Made by a program: the position numbers and the translations under genes. The notes beneath the pieces are model-generated. The model was not told where the DNA came from. It ran no database searches and worked only from the letters and a program-made list of their open reading frames with translations. Shown in pieces: positions 54,978 to 63,976 of a DNA stretch of 64,000 nucleotides. The stretch lies in assembly GCA_965222345.1 (NCBI GenBank), contig CBDCTS010000007.1:434001-498000 (forward strand). Reading direction: 5' to 3'. The stretch comes from JADFGZ01 sp965222345. Its GTDB lineage: Bacteria > Acidobacteriota > Terriglobia > 2-12-FULL-54-10. Position 1 is the first letter of the stretch, and the number at the start of each line of letters is the position of its first letter.

Positions 54978-56543
54978 TCATCGGACGGCTGCGCTGAAGT
55001 TGCTGTTGAACTCCGGATCGATGCGGTTCATCCGTTCGACCAGAGCCTCCACCAATTTCTCCCTTCCGGCGCGGCGGGCGATATCGGCCAGTTGCTCCAG
55101 GCGAAACAGCCCCGTGACCCATCCGTCAAACGACGTGCTCCGGGCGAAACCGTCCGCCAGCCGAATCAGTTCCGCTTCCCCTTCCTCCGGGTTGTCCCCG
55201 AACAGCGCCAACTGCGCCTCCAGGGCCTTGAGAAGCCGCCCCTCGTAACGCGACGCCAATCTGCCGAAGATGACGTTGTCGGTAACCTCCCGAAACTCTT
55301 CGAAAATCACCTTGGCCCGTTCCAGAGCTTCTCCCGCCTCCTCGATCCGGTCCAGCGCAATCAAGGCCTCAGCGGCACGAGCCGCCCCAATCAGGCGGGC
55401 TAACGCCAGCGGGCGCTTTTCCGCTTCGCGAGCGGCGGCCAGCGCCTCCTCGAAGCGTCCGCGCAGCAGCAGGTACTCCAGCCACGGCTCCGTGAACCGG
55501 CCGTCGCGCAGGTTGCGGACCTCCAAATGAAACGCTTCCCGGAACAGCCGTTCGGCGTCCGTCTCGTTCCCCAGGCGCAGGTGTACGGTGCCCATCAGAT
55601 GGATGTTGTGGCCGTGATGCCACTCCTCCACCGGGTCGATCCCTGCCGAGAAATAATCCCGATGCAAGCGGTCGGCCTTGCCCAGTTGATCCAGCGCCTC
55701 CTGCCACCGTCCCAGCCGGGGCAGCACGTGGGCGTACATGTGCTGGGCGTGCGGTACGCCCGAAACCGCTGCGGCGTACTGCGCGCCATGCTCAGCCGCC
55801 TTATCGTAATGCCCCAGGCCCTCGTAGGAGTGGACCAAGAAGTGGTGCGCCGCAAAATGGCCGGGGTCGCGCTTCAGCGCGGCGTCATAGTAGGCGACGG
55901 AGCCGATTCGTCCTCCCTGGCCGCGTCCCGATGCGCTGTTTTCTTCGGCGTTTCCGCGCATCACCCAGGCATGAGCGTCATCCGGGTCGAGAGCGATCAG
56001 CGCCTCAATGGCCTGCTTGTATTCCTGATGCTTGCTGCTGCGCTCCTGCTCGGAGGCAAAGACTGCTTCCATTTGCAGCTCTCCGAGGGAAATCCATTTC
56101 TCTTCCTTGGGGGTCAGATTCCCTTTGGCGGCCAGCTCCGCCGCTTTTTTCAGGTGGAAGAACGCCTCTGAAAATGTCGTGGCCCCAACGTAGGCTTTGG
56201 TCAGGCCCAGATGAGCCATGGCCAGCATCGGATCGCGGCGCAACGCCTCGTGGAACGAGCGCGCCGCATCCACCCAAACATAGGAGTACAGGTAGGCGAT
56301 CCCCTGGTCGTAATAGGCCTGGGCCTCGGTGGAGCTGGTGCTCACTTCCTGATGAAGACGCCCCGCTTCTGGGGTCAGCGCTATCGGGCTCTCCATCACT
56401 TCCAGCGACGACGACCGCGGGATTTTCAAAACTGCTTGTTGCTGGGCGTTCTCCTGTGCCGGCGCAACGCCCGCCCCCCCCACAAACAGGGCGATAAGCA
56501 CTAAGAAAAGTCCGGGGACCTGCCATAGTTTTCCATCTCGCAT
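54978..56543 (-). CDS. Secreted TPR protein
   Basis: About 521 residues. The start at 56543 has AAGGAG 7 nt upstream and begins a signal peptide (WQVPGLFLVLIALFVGGAGV, ending APAQ). Multiple TPR units follow: EAQAYYDQGIAYLYSYVWVD, LGLTKAYVGATTFSEAFFHL, EYKQAIEALIALDPDDAHAW, GSVAYYDAALKRDPGHFAAH and TDAERLFREAFHLEV. The HAQHMYAHVLPRLGRW and EEWHHGHNIHLMG segments are rich in His and resemble TPR proteins found in Acidobacteriota and Planctomycetes. Function unknown. A longer frame to 56807 has no signal peptide at its start and is rejected. Confidence 0.82.
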   Translation of the reverse strand: MRDGKLWQVPGLFLVLIALFVGGAGVAPAQENAQQQAVLKIPRSSSLEVMESPIALTPEAGRLHQEVSTSSTEAQAYYDQGIAYLYSYVWVDAARSFHEALRRDPMLAMAHLGLTKAYVGATTFSEAFFHLKKAAELAAKGNLTPKEEKWISLGELQMEAVFASEQERSSKHQEYKQAIEALIALDPDDAHAWVMRGNAEENSASGRGQGGRIGSVAYYDAALKRDPGHFAAHHFLVHSYEGLGHYDKAAEHGAQYAAAVSGVPHAQHMYAHVLPRLGRWQEALDQLGKADRLHRDYFSAGIDPVEEWHHGHNIHLMGTVHLRLGNETDAERLFREAFHLEVRNLRDGRFTEPWLEYLLLRGRFEEALAAAREAEKRPLALARLIGAARAAEALIALDRIEEAGEALERAKVIFEEFREVTDNVIFGRLASRYEGRLLKALEAQLALFGDNPEEGEAELIRLADGFARSTSFDGWVTGLFRLEQLADIARRAGREKLVEALVERMNRIDPEFNSNFSAAVR

Positions 56544-56849
56544 CGTGTTCTCCTTCTGTCCGCCTTCGAACCGGAATGGATTGTCTGAATACCGTCTTTG
56601 ACTGAAATCATACGGCAGCCGACCTCTTGTTTCCAGCGAAAACCTCTCATCTGAAATTACTAGGCACGCCTGTCCCGAGCGAAACCGAGGGAGCAGCAAG
56701 CGGTCACAAACGCTGGTCAATGAAGTCATTCTTGGAACCGCTCCTTCACGGTCAAGGCTCGGAAATGTTTCAGGATGGCTGCTTTCTACTGAAGAGAGTA
56801 CAATCAACCTGCCCAGCCTTTCCGGCTGGCTCTACTAAGGAGGAGAGCG
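56544..56849. other. Divergent intergenic region
   Basis: About 300 nt between two divergent genes. A TACAAT at 56799-56804 could be a -10 box for the small membrane protein, but no matching -35 is present. Confidence 0.35.
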
Positions 56850-57122
56850 ATGAAACTATCCGTAAAAGCCTTCGGGATAGCCACAGCGTTGGTATGGGGA
56901 GGAGCGATACTCATCACAGGAATCTTTTTTCTGATTTCCCCGCCCTACGGCGAACACTTTCTGCTCACCATTAGCTCCGTCTATCCCGGCTATCATGCTT
57001 CGGGCAGCTTCCTGGACGTGCTGGCGGGAACCGGCTACGGCCTGATTGACGGCGGAATCTGCGGCTGCATATTTGCCTGGCTTTACAACCTCTGTGCCGG
57101 GCGGATGGGACAATCAGCCTGA
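56850..57122 (+). CDS. Small two- to three-helix membrane protein (of the type often annotated 'bacteriophage holin')
   Basis: 90 residues with a strong ribosome site (AAGGAGGAGAG, 2 to 8 nt before ATG). Helices are VKAFGIATALVWGGAILITG with IFFLIS, and LAGTGYGLIDGGICGCIFAW. From memory, similar chromosomal proteins with the ending DGxxxGxIFAWLYNL are commonly labelled holin without phage context. No endolysin is nearby, so lysis is unlikely. Function unknown. Confidence 0.7.
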   Translation: MKLSVKAFGIATALVWGGAILITGIFFLISPPYGEHFLLTISSVYPGYHASGSFLDVLAGTGYGLIDGGICGCIFAWLYNLCAGRMGQSA

Positions 57123-57139
57123 ACCAGCCGCAGCATGGC

Positions 57140-57943
57140 TCAAGAGGAAGCGGAGGGTGTCAGTTCCCCGCGCAGAACTGTGACGGCCTTGCCTCGCAAG
57201 ACTACGCGGTCTCCATCCATTCGCACACGCACCAATCCACCACGGGTCGAGGCCTGGTAACCTGTGACCTCTGTCTTGCCCAGCCGACTCCCCCAGAAAG
57301 GACCCAAACAGCAGTGCGCTGACCCGGTAACCGGGTCCTCGTTGATCCCGGCGCCAGGCGCAAAAAACCTGGAGACGAAGTCATAGTTTTCCGACGCGCT
57401 TCCACTGGTGACCATGACCCCGCGAACCGGAACCGCTGCAAGCTTCACCATGTCCGGCCTCAGCCGCCGGACAGCTTCTTCCGACTCGACTTCGACCAAA
57501 TAATCGAAGCGGGTCTTGCCGACATATTTAGGCTTCACCCCTAAAGCCTCGGTGAGATCCGCGGGGGCAGCCGTTTGATCCTCCGGCTCCAGCGGGAAAT
57601 TGAGTCCGATCCAATCGCCCCTGCGTGCCGCCGTGAGCAACCCGGAGCGAGTATGAAATCGCGCCTCCTCGTCCAGTTTGAGATGTCCCTGTTCCCATAA
57701 GATATGCGCGCTCGCCAGCGTCGCGTGACCACAGAGATCGACCTCAACCGTTGGTGTGAACCAACGCAACGCGAACCCGTCCTTCTGCCTCCGCAAAAAA
57801 GCAGTCTCGGACAAATTCATCTCCGCAGCCACGTTTTGCATCCATTTTTCATCCTTTGGTTCGGACAGGATACAAACCGCCGCCGGGTTGCCACCGAACA
57901 GCCGATCTGTGAAAGCATCCACCTGGAAGATTCCCAGGCCCAT
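57140..57943 (-). CDS. PhzF-family isomerase/epimerase-like protein
   Basis: 267 residues. The family signatures are FQVDAFTDRLFGGNPAAVCI, NLSETAFLR (with the catalytic Glu), WFTPTVEVDLCGHATLASAH, and INEDPVTGSAHCCLGPFWG. Two diaminopimelate-epimerase-like halves are present. Without the phz operon the substrate is unknown; such proteins are widespread. GTG/ATG choice: ATG 57943 is at the family start. Its 3' end lies 18 nt from the convergent small membrane protein. Confidence 0.9.
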   Translation of the reverse strand: MGLGIFQVDAFTDRLFGGNPAAVCILSEPKDEKWMQNVAAEMNLSETAFLRRQKDGFALRWFTPTVEVDLCGHATLASAHILWEQGHLKLDEEARFHTRSGLLTAARRGDWIGLNFPLEPEDQTAAPADLTEALGVKPKYVGKTRFDYLVEVESEEAVRRLRPDMVKLAAVPVRGVMVTSGSASENYDFVSRFFAPGAGINEDPVTGSAHCCLGPFWGSRLGKTEVTGYQASTRGGLVRVRMDGDRVVLRGKAVTVLRGELTPSASS

Positions 57944-58362
57944 ATGGTTACTCCATAGCTAAAGTTCTGACTTGAAGTTCTAGAGCATCTCTCGTAAAGG
58001 CTTATACCGCCACGGTGTGGTAGCGGCAACCATATTGTTACTATAACTAATTCATAATAATATATTTAATGATTTATATCCCATAGTAATCCCCTCATTG
58101 CATCCCTCTTTCTGAACTGGAATCTGTTGGACCGTCAAAGACGTCCCCGGACAGGTTTCCGACCGAGCAACTCTGAAGTGCCCCGGGTTCGAGGCCGTTT
58201 AGTGGGTGGCAACCTACGCGTACCGCGAATCGGAGATCGCTGGTTGTGCTTCGGCACACGTGCGCGGCGTGTCGGGTGCGGCGAGAGACCTAGCGGCTAG
58301 CCATCCACAAACATTCCGTCGATTTGAGATACATACAAGGGCGTGCCTAAGATCACTTCGCC
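57944..58362. other. AT-rich intergenic region at the start of the accessory segment
   Basis: About 420 nt, with a strongly AT-rich tract near 58035-58085 (TAATTCATAATAATATATTT) unlike its GC-rich surroundings. No gene or RNA found. Confidence 0.4.
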
Positions 58363-60465
58363 TCACTGCAATAACTCTGCCTCTAGTAGCAGAACTCCCA
58401 GCGGACGCGCATCGCCGCTTTCTCCGGTTTCAAGCGGCGACAGAGGCTTTTCGACGAAGAATGTCACGGCGACGATTGGGTCGAGTGGGTCACAGGCTCC
58501 GATAGGTATTACCAAATCGTCGTTCTTCCGATCGCTGTAGCTGCGTGTCACCGGGCTGCCACCGTTGGCTGAAACGGTGACCGTCTGTCCTTCGGGCACA
58601 ACGAATGGGAAAATATTGATGCGCAGGTTTGTGGCGGCTAAGCAGGATGGCAAACGAAACAATAACTCCGACTGGTATCCGAGAGACCACACTCCGGTCT
58701 GGTCGCCGCTGCTCCAGCCGATGCCGAAGAACTCAACCAACTCCAGCGGATTCAAAGGCTCTGTAATGGACGGCCAGAGAGCAGGTCCCTCATCCTCCGG
58801 CAGCGGCGGCAGGTTCAACTCGGCGCGCTGGAGCGTACAGAGGGCGCGTCCCTCCAGCTTGCTGCAAAACTTGCTTAGCTCGGGTCGCTGACGGATGGAG
58901 AGCCAGACTTGGTTGTCCAGGATATAGAGCACGCCCGGTCGAAAGCCAGACCGGAGCACGTCCCGAAGCAAAGCACGGCAAGACTCGGGCTCAGCTACTC
59001 CGTAACTCGCAGCCACAACGCTGTGCAGAGCGACCTGGGATTCGGCGGCGATCCGGCCGATCTCCGGATAAAGCTGCCGAAGGCCACCGCACTGGGCAGA
59101 CGGCAGCAGCGCGACCAACTCGTGCGAGGCGACAATGGGGCGCCAGCGATCTCCGCTGATTGTTTGCGCTTCTGTGGCATTAACTATTTTCCTCAGGGTA
59201 ATGCGGATCGGCCGGGTGTCAGCAATTTGTAATGCCACAGCCCCCAATACCATAGTTGTAGCCACCCAGCGTGGCCGCAAGCTCAGACCCTTCATAACTG
59301 CTAATGCTATTACCGCATAGGAGATGACCCAGAAGAACCGGCCGCTGCTGCGAAACTGGGTGAGGAAAGTAAGCGGTCCCGGTAAATCATAGGCCAGTAT
59401 CTGCCGGTGCCCCAGATAGATCTCATTCGAGACAGCGAGCAGGGCGAGAGGCAGAAAGCCAAGAATCAACGGCCACAGACGCTGGCTAAACAGCGAACGG
59501 GCATTCTTCCACAAACCGGGCGCGCCTGCGCATAGCAACAGGATGATGCCAACACCCCAATAGTTGTAGCCCTCGTATTGGCCGCCCGTGGCGTCCACAC
59601 GCCCATAAAAGAGAAAGCTGTCGTAGTTCGGCAGCACCGGCGCCAGCAGGTTCATCGAGAAACGGCCGAATTCGACCGACGGGATCATCGGCACGGACAT
59701 ATAGCCGGCGACCAGAATAATGGCAGCCACTGCCGCAACCGTTCCCACGACACCAAAGCCTAGCTCACGCCAGGAGCGGTCAGGATGGATTGTCGCGTTT
59801 ACCACGGCACAGCCGTAAATAGCCGCGACCATGATGAACAGATAGAGGTGCGTTAGCAACGCTGCGATCAGTAAAAGGGTAAACAAGAGGAAGGTGCGGC
59901 GCTGTTTTTGCCCGTCAGCGACTTTGAAGTACAGGAGTAACGCATAAACAACCAGAAACTGGCCGCACAGGGCTGCGTGTTGCATCCCAATCCGCACCAT
60001 GAAAAAAGGCGTCATGACTGCAAATAGGGCGCTTGCAACGGCGGCAAGGAGGCCGCGATGGCCAAAGTGATATAGCAGGGAGCCGAACGCATGGGCGAGC
60101 AGCAAGAAACAAATAAAAATCCAGAGGCCGAACGGATGGAAACCGTCCGGAACAATCGGCGCCAGAATTTTGAAGATGAGCGCTAAAAGAGGGATGCTGT
60201 CCGTAAAAATGATATTGGTGCCGTGCGGATATCCCAGACTCTGCGTATGGAACAGAGGAAATCGCCACTCGTCCAGGACAAAGTAAAGGAAGCCGATCAA
60301 ATGCTGGCCGGGATCGCCATGTCCGTACCGCCACAGATTACCTTGTGAAATAAATACCAGATCGAAGATCGAAAAAAAGTATGCGGCGGCAATCAGGAAG
60401 ACAACCGCAAAAAACGGCCATCGATTCAAGTCGTCAATAATAATCTTGTCCCATGACAGACGCAT
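58363..60465 (-). CDS. Large polytopic membrane protein, DUF6311-like (glycosyltransferase C-type topology)
   Basis: 700 residues. About ten to twelve transmembrane helices fill the first 430 residues, after FFAVVFLIAAAYFFSIFDLV. A short periplasmic motif YGHGDPGQHLIGFLYFVLDE between helices 1 and 2 resembles the acidic loop of GT-C transferases. LGYPHGTNIIFTDSIPLLAL is typical of the DUF6311 family. The last 270 residues form a soluble, strand-rich domain (ADTRPIRITLRKI through FVVPEGQTVTVSANGGSPVT). A role in surface glycan synthesis is inferred from the fold and from the nearby rfbD. It ends about 400 nt from phzF and is bordered upstream by gene fragments. Confidence 0.75.
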   Translation of the reverse strand: MRLSWDKIIIDDLNRWPFFAVVFLIAAAYFFSIFDLVFISQGNLWRYGHGDPGQHLIGFLYFVLDEWRFPLFHTQSLGYPHGTNIIFTDSIPLLALIFKILAPIVPDGFHPFGLWIFICFLLLAHAFGSLLYHFGHRGLLAAVASALFAVMTPFFMVRIGMQHAALCGQFLVVYALLLYFKVADGQKQRRTFLLFTLLLIAALLTHLYLFIMVAAIYGCAVVNATIHPDRSWRELGFGVVGTVAAVAAIILVAGYMSVPMIPSVEFGRFSMNLLAPVLPNYDSFLFYGRVDATGGQYEGYNYWGVGIILLLCAGAPGLWKNARSLFSQRLWPLILGFLPLALLAVSNEIYLGHRQILAYDLPGPLTFLTQFRSSGRFFWVISYAVIALAVMKGLSLRPRWVATTMVLGAVALQIADTRPIRITLRKIVNATEAQTISGDRWRPIVASHELVALLPSAQCGGLRQLYPEIGRIAAESQVALHSVVAASYGVAEPESCRALLRDVLRSGFRPGVLYILDNQVWLSIRQRPELSKFCSKLEGRALCTLQRAELNLPPLPEDEGPALWPSITEPLNPLELVEFFGIGWSSGDQTGVWSLGYQSELLFRLPSCLAATNLRINIFPFVVPEGQTVTVSANGGSPVTRSYSDRKNDDLVIPIGACDPLDPIVAVTFFVEKPLSPLETGESGDARPLGVLLLEAELLQ

Positions 60466-60518
60466 GGTTTTTCCTGGCGTAACCTGAATTCCTGATTCTT
60501 AATTTCCCCTGTCCCGGA

Positions 60519-60878
60519 ATGATACTACCCCGGATTTCCTTATTGAAAACGCAGCAGCAACCTGACGCTCTCATCGATGACCCTGTTTTCCCGCACATGA
60601 TGTTCATCGATAAGCTCTACAACAGTGACCCCACCAACTGGTGGATTCCAAACCATACAGCGCTGGAGCCGTTGCTGCGTAGTGCGGGCCTGAAGGTGGT
60701 TGCCCGGCCCCACTCCCAACAAATTGTTGCGGAACCGGAAGAGTACTTTGGGAAAGTGACCTACAAGAAATTGGTTTTCCCGCGGTACGGCAAGCGAGAT
60801 GGCCCACGGCATCCCGGACCTCAGAGAGTGCCCCCCGCCTTGTGGCGGGAGTTATTGGATAAAGCCGATTCCGAATAA
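60519..60878 (+). pseudogene. C-terminal fragment of a CmoB-like SAM methyltransferase
   Basis: 119 codons. The segment DDPVFPHMMFIDKLYNSDPT with NWWIPNHTALEPLLRSAGLK matches the C-terminal third of methyltransferases of the CmoB/TIGR04290 type. The SAM-binding Rossmann part that should lie upstream is missing: the region before 60519 is the 5' flank of the divergent membrane-protein gene. A 5'-truncated remnant. Confidence 0.65.
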
Positions 60879-61017
60879 CATAGTTCGCCCTCACAGTGCG
60901 TTGTGCTACCTGCGCTACCCGGGCCTCGCCCTACCGACTCAAGGCGAGCCGCCCGCGCCTTGGATGGCCTTTATCGGACGGCACCAGATAGGCTCAAGGG
61001 TTCGCTGCTTGCTCCTC

Positions 61018-61100
61018 TCAGATCAGGTCGTCCACATCGACGCCTAGCGCCTCGGCGAGGGCGGACAAGGTCCGGGCCGAGCCGGTTCGTCGGCCCCTCT
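61018..61100 (-). pseudogene. C-terminal remnant of an XRE-type helix-turn-helix regulator
   Basis: The minus-strand frame reads RGRRTGSARTLSALAEALGV followed by DVDDLI and stop (61020-61018), the usual end of Cro/CI-type domains. It is cut at 61100 exactly where the 131-bp element begins. Confidence 0.6.
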
Positions 61101-61231
61101 GGCACTGTCAAGTTAACCGAAATTCACTCTTTTTCGACGCGAAATCAATTCTAGCCAGGACGATAAATCAGCGACTTAGCTGGCATGTCAATCAGTGGAA
61201 CCTCCAGGAAACCAGTTAACTTGACAGTGCC
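61101..61231. mobile_element. 131-bp MITE-like element with 17-bp terminal inverted repeats
   Basis: The left end GGCACTGTCAAGTTAACC (61101-61118) is the inverse of the right end AGTTAACTTGACAGTGCC (61214-61231), 17 of 18 matching. The ends begin GGCACTGT, like those of IS6-family elements (from memory). The inside has no coding frame. No clear target duplication is seen. Confidence 0.7.
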
Positions 61232-61232
61232 C

Positions 61233-61353
61233 TCGCAAGCCTTCCAGCAGTTCTACAAGATGTGCCATCCACTCGCGCAGTTCGCCAATCTGAGTGTTCA
61301 CCCGTGACTCCAGCGCGTTAATCCTCGCATCCAGCCGGGATTTCCTTGTTAGC
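61233..61353 (-). pseudogene. Coiled-coil protein remnant
   Basis: The minus-strand frame reads RKSRLDARINALESRVNTQI then GELREWMAHLVELLEGLRG, a heptad-rich sequence like small coiled-coil antitoxin-associated or DUF1640-like proteins. It stops abruptly at the MITE edge and has no start codon upstream. Confidence 0.5.
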
Positions 61354-61428
61354 CTTCCGGCGATTAAAAATATACATCCATCTGCGTCCCACTGAGTACG
61401 ATGTTTTTTCCGAGAGTGAAAATAGTCC

Positions 61429-62843
61429 TGTTGTTAGCAAGTTAAAATGTCCGGTATATGTAGCAAGTGAAATGTCCGCTTTCATGATTCTACCGAAAGT
61501 GATTTGGCGCTGACCGAAGGAGCCCGTAGGGCGACGGAGGTGAGCGCCAAATGGTGTTGTCGGGAAGCCACAGGGCTCCGCCGCCGACCGCCGCACCGGA
61601 TCGCCACCCCCTCGGAGGAGTAGCGGCCCACCGTGTGCGGCCCATAGCCAATGCTTAACGTCCCATCCAGGTGTTCATAGACGGTCACCCGGCAGCCCGC
61701 CAGAGTCCCGCGCCAAGGAGTTTTCTCGATCTGGAGGAGGCGGTTCTCCAGACTGACCGTATTGTCCCGATTCACTATCCGCTGGTGCTGGATCGAGAAG
61801 ATTCGCTCTAACTCCCGCCTGGCTGACGGCAAAAAGGCGCTGCCTGGTTGGGTGGCCGGCACGGCAAAGCGCCGGTTGAACTCCCCGATATAGCCCTCCC
61901 GCAGGAACCGATTCGCTGCCTCTAGCGTGATGATTCCCCGCAGGCGCAGTTCCTGCGGCAGCCGCCCTTGCCAGGTCCCGAAGTTCCGCTCGCTGCGTCC
62001 CCGCGCCTGCGGCGAATAGGCCGGAATCATCTGAATGCCCAGCTCCCGCAGGGCGCGGCCCACCTGGGTCAGCCGTTGCCGATCCACCGGCTCGCCCGCC
62101 TTCCGGGTCAGGAAGAAATGACTGGCCCGGTCGCTATAAAGGGCGCAAAAGATCCCCTGCTGCTCGACCACCTCCCGCAGGGCAGCCAGCACCGTCCGCG
62201 TCGATTCCTGCTCTACCAGTTGCGCATAGTAAATCTCGCTGCTGGCATCATCCAGGACCACCAGCAGGTCATACCAGCGATCATCGACAAACCACCGATG
62301 CTGGCTCCCATCCAGATGCAGCAGCATTCCCGGCAACGGCCGCCGGGGCCGCCTCTGGCGGTGCAGGCCCCGCTTCCGCCTCCTGTTCACTAGCCCCGCC
62401 CCTTGCAATGCCAGCTTCACCCAGGTGTAGCTCAGCCGGAGGCCGTGCTCTTCCCGCAGCTTTTCGTGAAAGTGCCGCACGTTGAAGTCAAAGTACTTCT
62501 CCTGATACAGCCCCAACACCTTCTCCACCGTCCCCAGGGGTACCCGCCGCGGACTCGGCTTTCCCCGCCGCCGGTCAAACAGCCCGTCGTAGCCGTACTG
62601 CTCGTACCGGCTGCGCCACCGCCTCATCTGCCGGTCGCTGATCCCGATGATCTCGGCTGCCTGCCACCAGTTGATCCGCTTCCCTATCGCTCGCAAAATT
62701 ACTTCTTGTATCTTCATCGCCCGCTCCATCGCAGCTTCCGAGTAGAACTTCATGCCACCTCCTGGCAAAAAGCCCTACCCTACGCCGCTCAAAGCGGACA
62801 TTTCACATGTTAATTAGACCGGACATATCATGTGCTAACGACA
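61429..62843 (-). mobile_element. ISNCY-like insertion sequence (about 1.4 kb)
   Basis: The ends share an imperfect inverted repeat of about 54 bp: TGTTGTTAGCA ... ATGTCCGGT ... GTGAAATGTCCGCTTT on the left, TGTCGTTAGCA ... ATGTCCGGT ... GTGAAATGTCCGCTTT on the right (reverse complement). Both flanks carry GTCC (61425-61428 and 62844-62847), a possible 4-bp target duplication. One transposase gene fills the element. Confidence 0.8.
61482..62753 (-). CDS. ISNCY-family DDE transposase
   Basis: About 423 residues from ATG 62753, with AGGAGGT 4 nt upstream. The N-terminal helix-turn-helix region is WWQAAEIIGISDRQMRRWRS. The DDE core is seen in MLLHLDGSQHRWFVDD (first Asp), FCALYSDRASHFF (second Asp) and SPQARGRSERNFGTWQGRLP (Glu). 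The C-terminal small domain (PWRGTLAGCRVTVYEHLDG) is typical of ISNCY (ISDol1-type) transposases. The frame is intact. The last 40 residues run into the left end of the element. Confidence 0.9.
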   Translation of the reverse strand: MKFYSEAAMERAMKIQEVILRAIGKRINWWQAAEIIGISDRQMRRWRSRYEQYGYDGLFDRRRGKPSPRRVPLGTVEKVLGLYQEKYFDFNVRHFHEKLREEHGLRLSYTWVKLALQGAGLVNRRRKRGLHRQRRPRRPLPGMLLHLDGSQHRWFVDDRWYDLLVVLDDASSEIYYAQLVEQESTRTVLAALREVVEQQGIFCALYSDRASHFFLTRKAGEPVDRQRLTQVGRALRELGIQMIPAYSPQARGRSERNFGTWQGRLPQELRLRGIITLEAANRFLREGYIGEFNRRFAVPATQPGSAFLPSARRELERIFSIQHQRIVNRDNTVSLENRLLQIEKTPWRGTLAGCRVTVYEHLDGTLSIGYGPHTVGRYSSEGVAIRCGGRRRSPVASRQHHLALTSVALRAPSVSAKSLSVES

Positions 62844-62968
62844 GTCCCCACTGAATTTCCAAACGGCATCTCCATTCGACGTGGCTCGTTCGGGACGTTC
62901 TGTGGAGTTGCGGTTCCGGTTTGCCAGCAGATTGGGACCGCTCCGGGCAGAAACCGACAAAGAAGCTG

Positions 62969-63823
62969 TCAAAACCTCACGCGGAGTTGAAAGTATTCCT
63001 CCAGCGCCTGTTTCCAGTGCGGCAGCGGAGCGAGGCCTATCTGCTCCAACCGTCGGTTGCCAAGAACAGAGTTGGACGGGCGTTTCGCCGCCCGGCCTGC
63101 CACCGCCGAATCAATGGGACTGACCGGGACGGAACAGGCAAGCTTCTCCACAATGGAACAGGCAAACTCATGCCAACTGCATTGCCCGCTTCCCGCGACA
63201 TTCAGGATGCCGGTTGCAGAAGTTCCGACCAGCTCGGCAATCTTCCGTGCCAGATGCACGGTCCAGGTGGGGCAGCCGATCTGGTCGGCCACCACTTCGA
63301 GCTTCGGGTGGGAATGGGCGGCAGCCGTAATCTTCTCTACAAAGTTAGCCCCGTGGATCCCGTACAGCCACGAGGTACGGATCACAAGATGCTTTGGACT
63401 TCCCCTTCTCTGCTTCAGAGTTCTCTGCTCTCCTTCCAACTTGCTGCGGCCATAGACGTTGATCGGGTTGACCGGGTCCTGCTCGTGGTAGGGACCCTTC
63501 TTTTCTCCGTCAAATACGTAATCGGTGCTGATATAAAAGACGCGGGCGCCGATTTCGTCTGCGGCGCGGGCCACATGATCCGCGCCTTGCGCGTTCACTG
63601 CAAAGGCGCGCCCGGTATCCCTCTCGCAGCCGTCCACGTCCGTGTAGGCAGCGCAATGAACAACCAGTTCCGGACGCCACTCCCGAAACACGCGGCTGAC
63701 TTCAGCCCCGGCGGTGATATCGCAGGACGAATGGTCAAGCGGCAAAAGCTCTTGGTTTGGTTTCAAGGCGGGCAGCAAGTCTTTGCCTAACATTCCGCCC
63801 GCTCCTGTGATCAAGATGCGCAT
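62969..63823 (-). CDS. rfbD: dTDP-4-dehydrorhamnose reductase
   Basis: About 284 residues from ATG 63823. The NADPH motif MRILITGAGGMLGKDLLPAL, the catalytic VFYISTDYVFDGEKKGPYHE region, and the YGRSKLEGEQ pair (Tyr-Lys) are intact, followed by VIRTSWLYGIHGANFVEKI. VLGNRRLEQIGLAPLPHWKQ ends the protein. It performs the last step of dTDP-L-rhamnose synthesis for O-antigen or other glycans. A GTG at 63874 in frame is an alternative with no ribosome site. The other rml genes are not in the window. Confidence 0.94.
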   Translation of the reverse strand: MRILITGAGGMLGKDLLPALKPNQELLPLDHSSCDITAGAEVSRVFREWRPELVVHCAAYTDVDGCERDTGRAFAVNAQGADHVARAADEIGARVFYISTDYVFDGEKKGPYHEQDPVNPINVYGRSKLEGEQRTLKQRRGSPKHLVIRTSWLYGIHGANFVEKITAAAHSHPKLEVVADQIGCPTWTVHLARKIAELVGTSATGILNVAGSGQCSWHEFACSIVEKLACSVPVSPIDSAVAGRAAKRPSNSVLGNRRLEQIGLAPLPHWKQALEEYFQLRVRF

Positions 63824-63976
63824 CAGGCTATCGTCAACACTCGCTGCTCCTTGCTGAAGGAAATCTGAGAACACGCCACCGGAAGGCGCAAAAGAAATCT
63901 CGCAACGGTCGGGAGCCGCCGGGGTCTGGGTACACGTGTTGCTGCCCTTTGCCCAAGCTCACAGTATAAGGGGAAT

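Noticed and set aside
56850..57122. Holin as evidence for a prophage
   Set aside because: No other phage gene lies near it, and both flanking genes are ordinary chromosomal genes.
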